The notes under the pieces are model-generated. The model had not been told where the DNA came from, made no database searches, and saw only the letters and a program-made list of their open reading frames with translations. A stretch of 33,658 nucleotides of DNA from a virus. The first letter of the stretch is position 1, and the number at the start of each line of letters is the position of its first letter. Both the position numbers and the translations under genes were made by a program. Where the stretch lies: IMG/VR virus record IMGVR_UViG_3300022745_000115, positions 1 through 33,658 of that record; one strand, written 5' to 3'. Below, one piece after another: positions 8,124 to 13,634 of this stretch.

Positions 8124-8570
8124 TCACGGCTGGCAAACCGCCGGACTCCGCCCCCATACCAGCATCGCAGCATCTCTTGCGTGCTCACTACTGCGGCCGA
8201 TCCACCCGGTCACCCGGGCAAATGCTGGTGCCGTGAGCTTGGCGCCCTTGGCTTGCGGCGAGACCAGCAAATGCGGGATATTGCAGTCCCTGAGCATCTC
8301 CTCCCAGATGGCGCACTCACGCTTAATGGCTCCGGCACCTTGCTTGCGAGCGGCATCAGCGGCACTTCCGCGCTCGGTGCCATACCATTTTCGCAGTCGC
8401 GCATCCTCCATTACCACAAATGCTTTCCCGCCACCACAAATATTTTTTGTCCTTTCTAGCGCAAAATACGCCGCAATTGTTTCCAGCGCCAATATTTTTT
8501 TCTGTGCTGCGCCATAAATGCAAAATCCAGTATTTGAGCCTGGATCTATTCCGATGTAGATGTCAATCAT
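8124..8570 (-). CDS. RuvC-like Holliday junction resolvase
   Basis: It cleaves branched DNA so that replicated phage genomes can be packaged. In 148 residues it has the RuvC/RNase H pattern: MIDIYIGIDPGSNTGFCIY with the first catalytic Asp (residue 8), a central acidic VVMEDARLRKWYG (Glu about 55), and SEHARDAAMLVWG near the C-terminus supplying the final Asp. Basic/Lys-rich segments lie between. The ATG at 8570 overlaps the stop of the upstream small gene as ATGA. I infer a role together with the Sak4-type recombinase at 13635. Confidence 0.85.
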   Translation of the reverse strand: MIDIYIGIDPGSNTGFCIYGAAQKKILALETIAAYFALERTKNICGGGKAFVVMEDARLRKWYGTERGSAADAARKQGAGAIKRECAIWEEMLRDCNIPHLLVSPQAKGAKLTAPAFARVTGWIGRSSEHARDAAMLVWGRSPAVCQP

Positions 8571-8767
8571 TTTGACCGTATATTTACTAAATCCATTGGG
8601 ATATAGATGATCCTATCCTTTATTTTTACCTTTGCCACTGATAGGTGGCCGCAGCCGAATGATTTCAGCAGAATCCCGGTTTGATTTTCAACCGCCCCAT
8701 ACCCGGCGCTTGAATACAACGGGAGATTAATTAATTTATTAATCTTGATTTTTTGCAGTTTGTTCAT
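8567..8767 (-). CDS. Small hypothetical protein co-translated with the resolvase
   Basis: A 66-residue protein not recognised: basic N-terminus (MNKLQKIKINKLINLPLY), then Gly-rich AGYGAVENQTGILLKSFGCGHLSVAKVKIKDRIIYIP, suggesting an all-beta fold. Weak GGTAAAA precedes the ATG. Its stop overlaps the resolvase start. It is more AT-rich than its neighbours. Confidence 0.6.
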   Translation of the reverse strand: MNKLQKIKINKLINLPLYSSAGYGAVENQTGILLKSFGCGHLSVAKVKIKDRIIYIPMDLVNIRSK

Positions 8768-8770
8768 TTT

Positions 8771-8800
8771 TTGATTTTACCAATAAATCAAAAAATTCAA
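8771..8800 (-). promoter_or_regulatory. AT-rich promoter-like region with inverted repeat
   Basis: TTGAAT (8795-8800) and TAAAAT (8774-8779) on the reverse strand are spaced by 15 bases, shorter than ideal. The perfect repeat TTGATTT-TACCAAT-AAATCAA (8771-8791) overlaps them. It probably drives the 8767-8124 pair, since a terminator separates this pair from the replication genes. Confidence 0.4.
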
Positions 8801-8814
8801 AGCCTGAGAAAATT

Positions 8815-8859
8815 AGTAGGGAAAAGCACCGCCAGCGAACCGGTCGGCTGCTGGCGGTG
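8815..8859 (-). terminator. Terminator after the replication genes
   Basis: CACCGCCAGC (8827-8836) pairs perfectly with GCTGGCGGTG (8850-8859); on the reverse strand CTTTTCCC follows. The stem is one base different from the 10-base genome motif GCTGGCGCTG, so the terminator carries two inverted near-copies of it. Confidence 0.65.
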
Positions 8860-8882
8860 ATTTGGATCGAGTGAGTGGATGA

Positions 8883-8900
8883 TCACCGCAGCTGCGGTGA
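8883..8900. promoter_or_regulatory. 18-bp perfect palindrome at the end of the P-like gene
   Basis: TCACCGCAGCTGCGGTGA includes the stop codon of the 8883-9506 gene. It has the same arms, CACCGCA/TGCGGTG, as the sites at 6400-6415 and 7133-7148. Confidence 0.6.
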
Positions 8901-9506
8901 GCGGATCGGCACGATGGGTCTATCCAAGAGCGCCTCCTCCTCCCGCGCCCGCTCGGCAGCCTGCCGCATCATGCCGCCAGCCCGCTCCGCATCATCGGCA
9001 AGCCGTGCGGCTGCATTGGCCGCAAGCTTGGCCCTGATGACGGCGGCGTGACGGCCTGGCCCAGCTGCTGGCGCTGGTGGCTGCGCGGCACCGCATCGTG
9101 CGGCACCAGGCCAGCGCCCACACAGCGCCCGCAGCTCACCCGGCTTGAGTGCCCTAGCCTCATCAAGCTGATCAAGCGCCCACGCCAATGCCTTGGGGTG
9201 TACCCCGGCGAGCTTGCGGCACCAGTGAGCCTCTAGCTCGCCGTCGTGGATGCCCGCCCACGGAGCCCGCCAAGAGCTGCCGTATATCACGTCGTACCGA
9301 CGCCATACCATCCGCACCACGCTCGATGGCGCTGAGGCAATGGCAAAGCTCTCCACCCTCACCACGCGACCACCCTCAATGACCGGTCGGCGCCCTTTTA
9401 CCGCCAGCGACGAGCCCACATCCGCCGCCACTCCCGGAGTCGTCCCCGACTCACCGGCAGCCAGCGCCAGCGCCCCGGCCTTGATCACATCGCTCACGGC
9501 CCTCAT
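8883..9506 (-). CDS. Replication protein P-like (probable helicase loader)
   Basis: It probably brings the host DnaB helicase to the O-like initiator. Seen in 207 residues: VVRMVWRRYDVIYGSSWRAPWAG, then ELEAHWCRKLAGVHPKALAWALDQLDEARALKPGELRALC, which matches the pattern of lambda-P-like proteins (W-rich region, then LKxPxxFRALC-type motif). N- and C-terminal parts are Ala/Arg-rich and probably disordered. I choose ATG 9506: it overlaps the upstream stop as ATGA and has GGAGG seven bases before. No Walker motifs are present, so it is not DnaC-type. Confidence 0.7.
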   Translation of the reverse strand: MRAVSDVIKAGALALAAGESGTTPGVAADVGSSLAVKGRRPVIEGGRVVRVESFAIASAPSSVVRMVWRRYDVIYGSSWRAPWAGIHDGELEAHWCRKLAGVHPKALAWALDQLDEARALKPGELRALCGRWPGAARCGAAQPPAPAAGPGRHAAVIRAKLAANAAARLADDAERAGGMMRQAAERAREEEALLDRPIVPIRSPQLR

Positions 9507-10423
9507 GGCGTCCTCCACAAGCCTGCATCGACGCATTGGCGGGTGTACTCCTCGATCTCACGTGCCACAGCCTCTGGATCGGCTCGCATGGCCTCCACTG
9601 CGTCTTGTGTGGCCTTGGCCGATGCTGCTACAGCATCCCGGCGGTCTTGCCAAGCCTCCTTCGGGCGGCTTGACGGATCTTTGGGGTGCATGTAGGACGC
9701 GCGGAATCCCGCCCATCCCTGCCCAGCAGCATGCGTGATGGCCTCCACCAAGGTCAGTCCGACTTTGCTGGCCTCGACCTGGGTGGCATCAAGCACGGAT
9801 TGCGTCAGCGGTGCCCGCTTGGCTTGGCGAGCTGTCATCCAGTCTTGCGCGCTCTGCTGGGACACGCCCAGCGCCAGCAGTGCATCGATGCCAAGGGCTG
9901 CTGACGACTTCCTGCCGCGCTTTTTCGCCTCTGGCCGCTCTTGAGGGGCGGCGTGTGGTGGCGCGACAGCGGCGCCCTCTACTCCAGCACGTAGTGATGG
10001 AGATGTGGTTGTGGTTGTGGTTGTGGTTGGCATTGCATATGCATTGCCGCTTGCAATGCTTGGAGCATTTTTCGCCCATCGTGCAGCCGCGGCAGCGGTG
10101 GCCTTGGCCGATGCTGTCGCGTGCTTGGCAGTGGCCTCCGCAATGATCTTGTCTGCCCTGGTGTGGCGCCAAACTCGGCGACCATCCGGCTCGGCCGAAA
10201 ACTTAAAAAACTCGCTCACCACAGCATCAAGCGCCCGGCACTCTTCGGGGGAGTATGTCATGGCAAGCCGGCGCAGGCGGTCAGTATCGACCGGGAGCGG
10301 TCTTGCGTCACGGTAGTACACCAGCAGCAGGCGCGTGTAAACGCCAAGCTCGGTATTGCCTAGGTGCCCAACGTCTGACAAAAAGTCGTTGACGTAAAGC
10401 GGAACCCATGGTAGGGCGCTCAT
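9503..10423 (-). CDS. Replication initiator, DUF1376/YdaU-like N-terminal domain
   Basis: It is probably the O-like replication initiator. Residues 1-85 (MSALPWVPLYVNDFLSDVGHLGNTELGVYTRLLLVYY, then DTDRLRRLAMTYSPEE) are typical of the DUF1376 domain found at the start of phage initiators and primosomal proteins. A Thr-run linker (PTTTTTTTTSPS) encoded by a tandem hexamer at 10004-10027 follows, then a basic region (ERPEAKKRGRKSS) and a helical C-terminus (GIDALLALGVSQQSAQDWMTARQAKR, then WAGFRASYMHPKD). ATG 10423 overlaps the previous stop; GGAAGG lies just upstream. The repeat-bearing linker could hold the origin, as in lambda O. Confidence 0.75.
   Translation of the reverse strand: MSALPWVPLYVNDFLSDVGHLGNTELGVYTRLLLVYYRDARPLPVDTDRLRRLAMTYSPEECRALDAVVSEFFKFSAEPDGRRVWRHTRADKIIAEATAKHATASAKATAAAAARWAKNAPSIASGNAYAMPTTTTTTTTSPSLRAGVEGAAVAPPHAAPQERPEAKKRGRKSSAALGIDALLALGVSQQSAQDWMTARQAKRAPLTQSVLDATQVEASKVGLTLVEAITHAAGQGWAGFRASYMHPKDPSSRPKEAWQDRRDAVAASAKATQDAVEAMRADPEAVAREIEEYTRQCVDAGLWRTP
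9868..9892. repeat. 25-bp repeat, copy A (contains the genome motif)
   Basis: Identical over 25 bases to 13438-13462. Here it is antisense to the O-like gene, which reads it as GIDALLAL. It contains CAGCGCCAGC followed by AGTGCATCGATGCC. Confidence 0.9.
10004..10048. repeat. Tandem hexamer and palindrome inside the O-like gene (origin candidate)
   Basis: Four copies of TGTGGT (10004-10027) are followed by GCATTGC-ATAT-GCATTGC (direct repeats around the palindrome TGCATATGCA, 10034-10043). Repeats next to an AT-richer palindrome within an initiator gene resemble lambda's ori. It may also be only a Thr-rich linker. Confidence 0.4.
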
Positions 10424-10644
10424 TCGGAGACCTTCCGGCGCTCGATGATGATGATTTTAAGCTCACGCCCTTCGGCGATGGCCGCGCTTACGCTGGGATA
10501 TTTGCGCTGGAGCTGCGACAGGCTGACGCCGGCTAGCTTGGCTGCCTTGCGCCATGGATGGCCTGACATGCGCAGGCAGATGGCGGCGAGGACCGGCTCG
10601 GTGACGCCCCCGGCGTTTGGATTGGTTGCTTGGCTTGTGTCCAT
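10420..10644 (-). CDS. Small helix-turn-helix regulator at the head of the replication operon
   Basis: A 74-residue protein. An N-terminal flexible part (MDTSQATNPNAGGVTEP) precedes AAICLRMSGHPWRKAAKLAGVSLSQLQRKYPSVSAAIAEGRELK, a helix-turn-helix in which KAAKLAGVSLSQLQRKYP carries the turn and recognition helix. The ATG at 10644 lies only 7 bases after the -10 box of the 10652-10680 promoter, implying a leaderless mRNA as for lambda cI from PRM. Its stop overlaps the O-like start (ATGA). I infer an autoregulator of the replication operon. Longer versions starting at 10857 would run through the promoter and are unlikely. Confidence 0.65.
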   Translation of the reverse strand: MDTSQATNPNAGGVTEPVLAAICLRMSGHPWRKAAKLAGVSLSQLQRKYPSVSAAIAEGRELKIIIIERRKVSE

Positions 10645-10646
10645 GT

Positions 10647-10671
10647 GCGGTACTGTACCGCATAGCGGTAC
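10647..10671. promoter_or_regulatory. Triple half-site operator over the replication promoter
   Basis: GCGGTAC (10647-10653), T, GTACCGC (10655-10661), ATA, GCGGTAC (10665-10671): three exact half-sites alternating in orientation make two perfect inverted repeats with spacers of 1 and 3. They cover the -10 box and spacer of the promoter. Confidence 0.75.
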
Positions 10672-10680
10672 AACGTGCAA
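10652..10680 (-). promoter_or_regulatory. Promoter of the regulator/replication operon
   Basis: On the reverse strand TTGCAC (10675-10680), exactly 17 bases, TACAGT (10652-10657). The predicted start of transcription coincides with the ATG at 10644. TACAGT is also the -10 box of the 6542 promoter. Confidence 0.75.
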
Positions 10681-10741
10681 CGCCCGCAACCGGCCCACCG
10701 ACATCGCCAGCCGCAGCATCGCGGCCATGATGGTGATTGGC

Positions 10742-11005
10742 TTACTGTGTATCTCCGAGTGGTGCAAGGTCTGGCCACAGATCGCGCCAGTCCAAGCGCA
10801 GATGCCAGACGCGCGGGGCCGGCAGCGCCAGCGCCAGCGCTGCGCGATGGAGTGCAATCGCCTTGGCCGGGGCGATTTGGCGATGGGATTGCCCCCGCGA
10901 TACGCATGTCAGCGCGTCGCTTAAGGTGCGGTCACTCAGGGCAACGCCTGAGGTCTTGATGAGTAGCGCCCGAGTGGCCGGGCATGCGATGGTGTGCTGT
11001 GACAT
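10742..11005 (-). CDS. Probable YdaS/Cro-like regulator
   Basis: An 87-residue frame. The C-terminal half, IAPAKAIALHRA, then LPAPRVWHLRLDWRDLWPDLAPLG, resembles the end of YdaS/Cro-like repressors, where (P)ERAxAIExA precedes a LRPD.W..IWPDL motif. The N-terminal half (RTLSDALTCVSRG) is a less clear DNA-binding helix. Its place just upstream of the operator-bearing replication promoter suits a Cro-like role. Against it: no good ribosome site before the ATG at 11005, and other frames here are open too. The adjacent copies of the genome motif at 10823 and 10829 encode its LALAL. Confidence 0.45.
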   Translation of the reverse strand: MSQHTIACPATRALLIKTSGVALSDRTLSDALTCVSRGQSHRQIAPAKAIALHRAALALALPAPRVWHLRLDWRDLWPDLAPLGDTQ

Positions 11006-11057
11006 GCGGCCATTGTGGCCCCATCGCAGCAACCGCCGCGACAACCAGGAGCACCAC

Positions 11058-11282
11058 ATGACCCCCGCCAAAACGACCAAAATCGAACTCGCCAAAATGA
11101 TTGGCTCTGGATGCAAGTACATCGTGGTGCAGCGCCACACCATCGACGGCATCCCCGCCGGGACAATCATCAGCAAGCATCGCACTCATGATGCTGCTTG
11201 CAAAATGGTGGGCACCCAGAAGCATTATTATGCCCGCGAGGTGCAGGAGCTGGACGCCGCTTTAAGCGCGGCGTTCGAGTAA
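11058..11282 (+). CDS. Small hypothetical protein
   Basis: A 74-residue protein with a good AGGAG seven bases before the ATG. Seen: Lys-rich start (MTPAKTTKIELAKMIGSGCKYIVVQRHTIDGIPAGTIISKHRTHDAACKMV), suggesting a small alpha/beta fold, and a C-terminal helix (REVQELDAALSAAFE). No family is recognised. It is the first gene of the forward-strand block and is divergent to the YdaS-like gene. Confidence 0.65.
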   Translation: MTPAKTTKIELAKMIGSGCKYIVVQRHTIDGIPAGTIISKHRTHDAACKMVGTQKHYYAREVQELDAALSAAFE

Positions 11283-11296
11283 TTAAAAATAGTAAA

Positions 11297-11315
11297 CCCC
11301 CAACTTTGCTGGGGG
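11297..11315. terminator. Hairpin, terminator-like
   Basis: CCCCCA-ACTTTGC-TGGGGG. The T-rich tail (TTTACTATTTTT) is on the reverse strand, while the forward side has only GGTTATTCT. It may act on either strand; it sits between the 11058 and 11338 genes. Confidence 0.5.
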
Positions 11316-11337
11316 ATGGTTATTCTCGGAGATCCAA

Positions 11338-11568
11338 ATGATTAAATTATCAAAATCTCAGCAAGTTTTGTTTGATAAATTAAAAGCAGGTGAGGTTGTG
11401 TGCTACATGCGTGCAGTGCCGCGCCTAAACCCGTCTGAATATTTTTACGAATGGGAGAGCGGCGACCGGTGCACTCAAGCCGCGCGCGGCTTGATAAATA
11501 AAGGATTGGCCAAAATCAAAAAAAATAAATTTGGCTCTAATGTGCTATTGTTAATTCGTGAGGTTTAA
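11338..11568 (+). CDS. Small hypothetical protein
   Basis: A 76-residue protein with GGAGAT before the ATG. Seen: KLSKSQQVLFDKLKAGEVVCYMRAVPRLNPSEYFYEWESGDRCTQAARGLINKGLAKIKKNKFGSNVLLLIREV. The pattern of helix, short strand, then TQAARGLINKGLAKI and a final strand resembles a winged helix (inference). It is more AT-rich than its neighbours. Confidence 0.65.
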   Translation: MIKLSKSQQVLFDKLKAGEVVCYMRAVPRLNPSEYFYEWESGDRCTQAARGLINKGLAKIKKNKFGSNVLLLIREV

Positions 11569-11654
11569 GTCTGTCCGGGTTGATGCGGTTGTTAAGTGAC
11601 GAGATCCTTGGGGCTTATGAGTGTCTTGGTAATTAATTAATTGGAGTTTTTAAA

Positions 11655-12050
11655 ATGAGTAAAGAAATTTTGATTCACAAATTGTCTCAAATTGTTTTAA
11701 ACGAAATTTCAAATATAATAGAACGTGAAGTACCTTATATTGTCGACATGCAGCCGGTTAAGGTGGCCGTTGAGAAGCAAATGGTTGATCTTATTGATGG
11801 CAATCTAATCGAGATGTGGCGCTCAGAATGGCGCCAAGAAATGATAATGGCCGAAAAGGCAAAAGCGGATGTGAAGCGGAATATGGAGCTTGGCGCGGCG
11901 GCCGAGGTGTGTGGCCGCTCGAATGCTCAAGCCCTAGCTGAGCAAGTGGGCGAGGTGTTTGATGCCATCTCAGATGCATCACCCGACTCTACCGATGCCT
12001 TACAATGCGCTTGCCGGTGCGTGCTGGCGCTGATTAATCTACGGGATTGA
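11655..12050 (+). CDS. Hypothetical helical protein
   Basis: A 131-residue protein with GGAG nine bases before the ATG. It is mostly helical: LIHKLSQIVLNEISNIIEREVPYIV, then an acidic/basic heptad-like stretch (EMWRSEWRQEMIMAEKAKADVKRNMEL) and a C-terminal half with two close Cys (DALQCACRCVLALINL). No known domain. A terminator follows. The genome motif at 12023 is read as LAL. Confidence 0.65.
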   Translation: MSKEILIHKLSQIVLNEISNIIEREVPYIVDMQPVKVAVEKQMVDLIDGNLIEMWRSEWRQEMIMAEKAKADVKRNMELGAAAEVCGRSNAQALAEQVGEVFDAISDASPDSTDALQCACRCVLALINLRD

Positions 12051-12063
12051 CTTAATGACGACA

Positions 12064-12088
12064 AGCCCCTTGCGGGGCTGTATTATTT
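12064..12088 (+). terminator. Rho-independent terminator
   Basis: AGCCCC-TTGC-GGGGCT followed by GTATTATTT. It closes the 11655 gene and may also stop H-NS transcription from the other side. The hairpin is the same 17-base sequence as at 7536-7552. Confidence 0.7.
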
Positions 12089-12091
12089 GAT

Positions 12092-12130
12092 GCCGAGTAT
12101 CTCGGCGCACCGCTCAAGCCATTGCTTGAG
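12092..12130. other. Two further perfect hairpins after the H-NS gene
   Basis: GCCGAG-TAT-CTCGGC (12092-12106) and CTCAAGC-CATT-GCTTGAG (12113-12130). Together with the terminator at 12064 they fill the 93-base gap between the 11655 gene and the H-NS stop. They could be the structured 3' end of the hns mRNA. Confidence 0.4.
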
Positions 12131-12143
12131 TGTGTCGGGACAA

Positions 12144-12548
12144 TCAAGCGGCGTCGGCAATCAAAAACTCCTCCAAGGATTTGCCTTCAGCCAGAGCTTG
12201 AGCCAGCCACTTCGGCTTCAAACCACGGCCAGACCAAGTCTCTCCCGTCGCTGGGTTGCGATACTTGGCGGGCACCTTACTGGGCCGCTCTTTGGCCGGA
12301 GTCGACTTGTGCTGGATGGCGGTCGCCGCGGGCGCGGCCAGACCCAAATCAGCGGCCGTCAAGCCCGCCTCGGCCATGATGTCGCGCACCTTGGCGATAG
12401 CCTCCGCTTTGGCCGAGGATTGCAAATCTTGGATCTGTTTATCCAGGGCATTGCGCCGGGCTAGCAGCTGGCCCAGCGTGAGGGTGGCCGACTCAGTGTC
12501 GGTGGTATGCGCATCGGCTTGGGTGTCTTGATGGGTATGAGTGTGCAT
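12144..12548 (-). CDS. H-NS family nucleoid protein (xenogeneic silencer type)
   Basis: H-NS proteins oligomerise on AT-rich DNA and silence it. Seen in 134 residues: a His/Thr-rich N-terminus (MHTHTHQDTQADAHTTD), a coiled-coil oligomerisation part (LTLGQLLARRNALDKQIQDLQSSAKAEAIAKVRDIM), a Pro/Ala/Lys linker, and the classic DNA-binding end KYRNPATGETWSGRGLKPKWL near residues 95-115. The ATG at 12548 has AGGAG seven bases upstream, so the longer frame from 12599 is not needed. It is transcribed away from the recombination genes across a 161-base promoter region. The phage could use it to repress its own AT-rich promoters or to interfere with host H-NS (inference). Confidence 0.92.
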   Translation of the reverse strand: MHTHTHQDTQADAHTTDTESATLTLGQLLARRNALDKQIQDLQSSAKAEAIAKVRDIMAEAGLTAADLGLAAPAATAIQHKSTPAKERPSKVPAKYRNPATGETWSGRGLKPKWLAQALAEGKSLEEFLIADAA

Positions 12549-12585
12549 GTGGCGCTCCTGTGGACATAGAGGATGGATGCGACTA

Positions 12586-12662
12586 TACATTAACAACACA
12601 CCAAGTCACTCAACAATTAGCCAAATAATTTGCGTTGCGCGTAACGGTGGCGTACATTAACA
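12586..12662. promoter_or_regulatory. Divergent promoter region with direct repeat TACATTAACA
   Basis: TACATTAACA occurs at 12586-12595 and 12653-12662. The second copy starts with the -10 box of the forward promoter; the first adjoins a reverse-strand TATAGT (12582-12587) that could be the -10 of hns. A shared regulator could coordinate both directions. Confidence 0.5.
12630..12658 (+). promoter_or_regulatory. Promoter of the 12710 block
   Basis: TTGCGT (12630-12635), 17 bases, TACATT (12653-12658). The same -35 box occurs in the 18505 promoter. Confidence 0.65.
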
Positions 12663-12709
12663 CCCATGGACAGCGCAACGGGCGCTGCCAAGCAAACCAG
12701 GAGATGGAA

Positions 12710-12910
12710 ATGAACGCCCAATACCGAGAATTTGCCCGTGCCGCAATTGCCAGCGCATCCGTGCGCGCATCTGACGATGCCGCCCAAGTGGCTGAGCTTG
12801 AGCAAGCAATAGCTCAGATGCAAATCAACTTGCAGGCGGCAAAAAAACGGGCCGAAGTATCGAAGGCCTCGCTGGCGCGGCTGATAGGACTTGAGGAGGG
12901 TTTGGAGTGA
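12710..12910 (+). CDS. Small coiled-coil protein
   Basis: A 66-residue protein. The ATG at 12710 is chosen because AGGAG lies at proper distance; an ATG six bases earlier is too close to it. Seen: MNAQYREFARAAIASASVRASDDAAQVAELEQAIAQMQINLQAAKKRAEVSKASLARL, a heptad-patterned helix with Leu/Ile spacing. Function unknown. The stop overlaps the next start as GTGA. Confidence 0.65.
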   Translation: MNAQYREFARAAIASASVRASDDAAQVAELEQAIAQMQINLQAAKKRAEVSKASLARLIGLEEGLE

Positions 12911-13152
12911 CTAAGGAGATCAGACTTGCCGAGCGCGCAGCGATAAAGTCGCCAGGCGCACTCCGGGCCGAGACTCATAGGGCAAAACTGGGCCGCGAAG
13001 GGGTTAAAAAGTACCGGGGGAGCACCGGGCTCCACCCCGCCGAGCATGCTGCCGTGGTGGCTGTCGTGGAGTGGATTAAGCGGCGCCGGAAGCACGGGCA
13101 GCCGGGCAGCATGCACCCACTGATGAGGATTGTGGGGGGTGATCATGAGTAA
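12907..13152 (+). CDS. Small basic hypothetical protein
   Basis: An 81-residue protein starting at GTG within the previous stop. Strongly basic: TKEIRLAERAAIKSPGALRAETHRAKLGREGVKKYRGSTGLHPAEHAAVVAVVEWIKRRRKHGQPG. Charge and a short helix before the C-terminus suggest nucleic-acid binding, but no family is recognised. Its stop overlaps the next gene. Confidence 0.6.
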   Translation: MTKEIRLAERAAIKSPGALRAETHRAKLGREGVKKYRGSTGLHPAEHAAVVAVVEWIKRRRKHGQPGSMHPLMRIVGGDHE

Positions 13153-13591
13153 CGCATCCCGCTCTGCGGGCATCCAAAGCCGGGCAAATGCCTGGATCGA
13201 GCGCCACCGGCAACCGCGCCGGTTGGGGGTTTGGGGGCGCCTGCTGGCGCTGATTTTTGGGGGGGTTGAAATGATTGGGCTAACCCGCGCCGAGCAGGCG
13301 CACATCGACGCTCAGGCCACCGTGGGGCTGGCCAGCGTCACCAAGTGGGCGGCCGATCTGGCAGATGAGGCGGCGGACGAGGCTGCAAATCCCACGATGG
13401 AGCATTACATCGCCCTACCGTGGTCAGATGATCACGACCAGCGCCAGCAGTGCATCGATGCCGCTCTTGATGAGCTGACTGCGACGCGGCACGTGGTGAT
13501 GCATGTGACTCACGCCGTCGGGCTTGCTGACCGGGCCGCATCGTCGCAGCCCAGGCTTGGGCTGTCAGTTTGGACTCGGCGCAAAAAATAA
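13145..13591 (+). CDS. Hypothetical protein bearing two long genome-motif copies
   Basis: A 148-residue protein; ATG 13145 after GGGGGTG. Seen: a basic N-terminus (NAWIERHRQPRRLGVWGRLLALIFGGVEM, with a short hydrophobic stretch), then an Ala/Asp helix (WAADLADEAADEAANP) and DDHDQRQQCIDAALDELTATRHVVMHVTHAVGLADRAA. No known domain. Two segments are shared with distant reverse-strand genes: 13242-13261 with 822-841, and 13438-13462 with 9868-9892, each around a genome motif, here read as LAL and QRQ. Confidence 0.6.
   Translation: MSNASRSAGIQSRANAWIERHRQPRRLGVWGRLLALIFGGVEMIGLTRAEQAHIDAQATVGLASVTKWAADLADEAADEAANPTMEHYIALPWSDDHDQRQQCIDAALDELTATRHVVMHVTHAVGLADRAASSQPRLGLSVWTRRKK
13242..13261. repeat. 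20-bp repeat (contains the genome motif)
   Basis: TGCTGGCGCTGATTTTTGGG, identical to 822-841. Here it codes for LLALIFG in a forward gene; at 822 it is antisense to the protease gene, which reads SAPAPTS. Confidence 0.9.
13438..13462. repeat. 25-bp repeat, copy B
   Basis: Identical to 9868-9892 but in a gene transcribed in the opposite direction and read as QRQQCIDA. Confidence 0.9.
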
Positions 13592-13634
13592 TACGCTTCG
13601 CTTAAATTAATTAAATCTTTAAATCTGGAAAATC

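Noticed and set aside
10004-10027. Hexamer repeats as a CRISPR or integron element
   Set aside because: Units are 6 bases without spacers, and they code for Thr in an open gene.
10737-11282. Long forward frames through 10445-11282 that extend the 11058 gene upstream
   Set aside because: Composition upstream of 11058 is that of an antisense frame (Arg/Ser/Pro-rich), they overlap the replication promoter, and only the ATG at 11058 has a proper ribosome site.
12092-12167. A 25-codon reverse frame after hns ending KQWLERCAEILGIK
   Set aside because: The only start is TTG without a ribosome site; it may be a remnant but cannot be supported.
12087-12531. Forward frames antisense to hns
   Set aside because: The H-NS C-terminal signature and ribosome site clearly mark the reverse frame as real.
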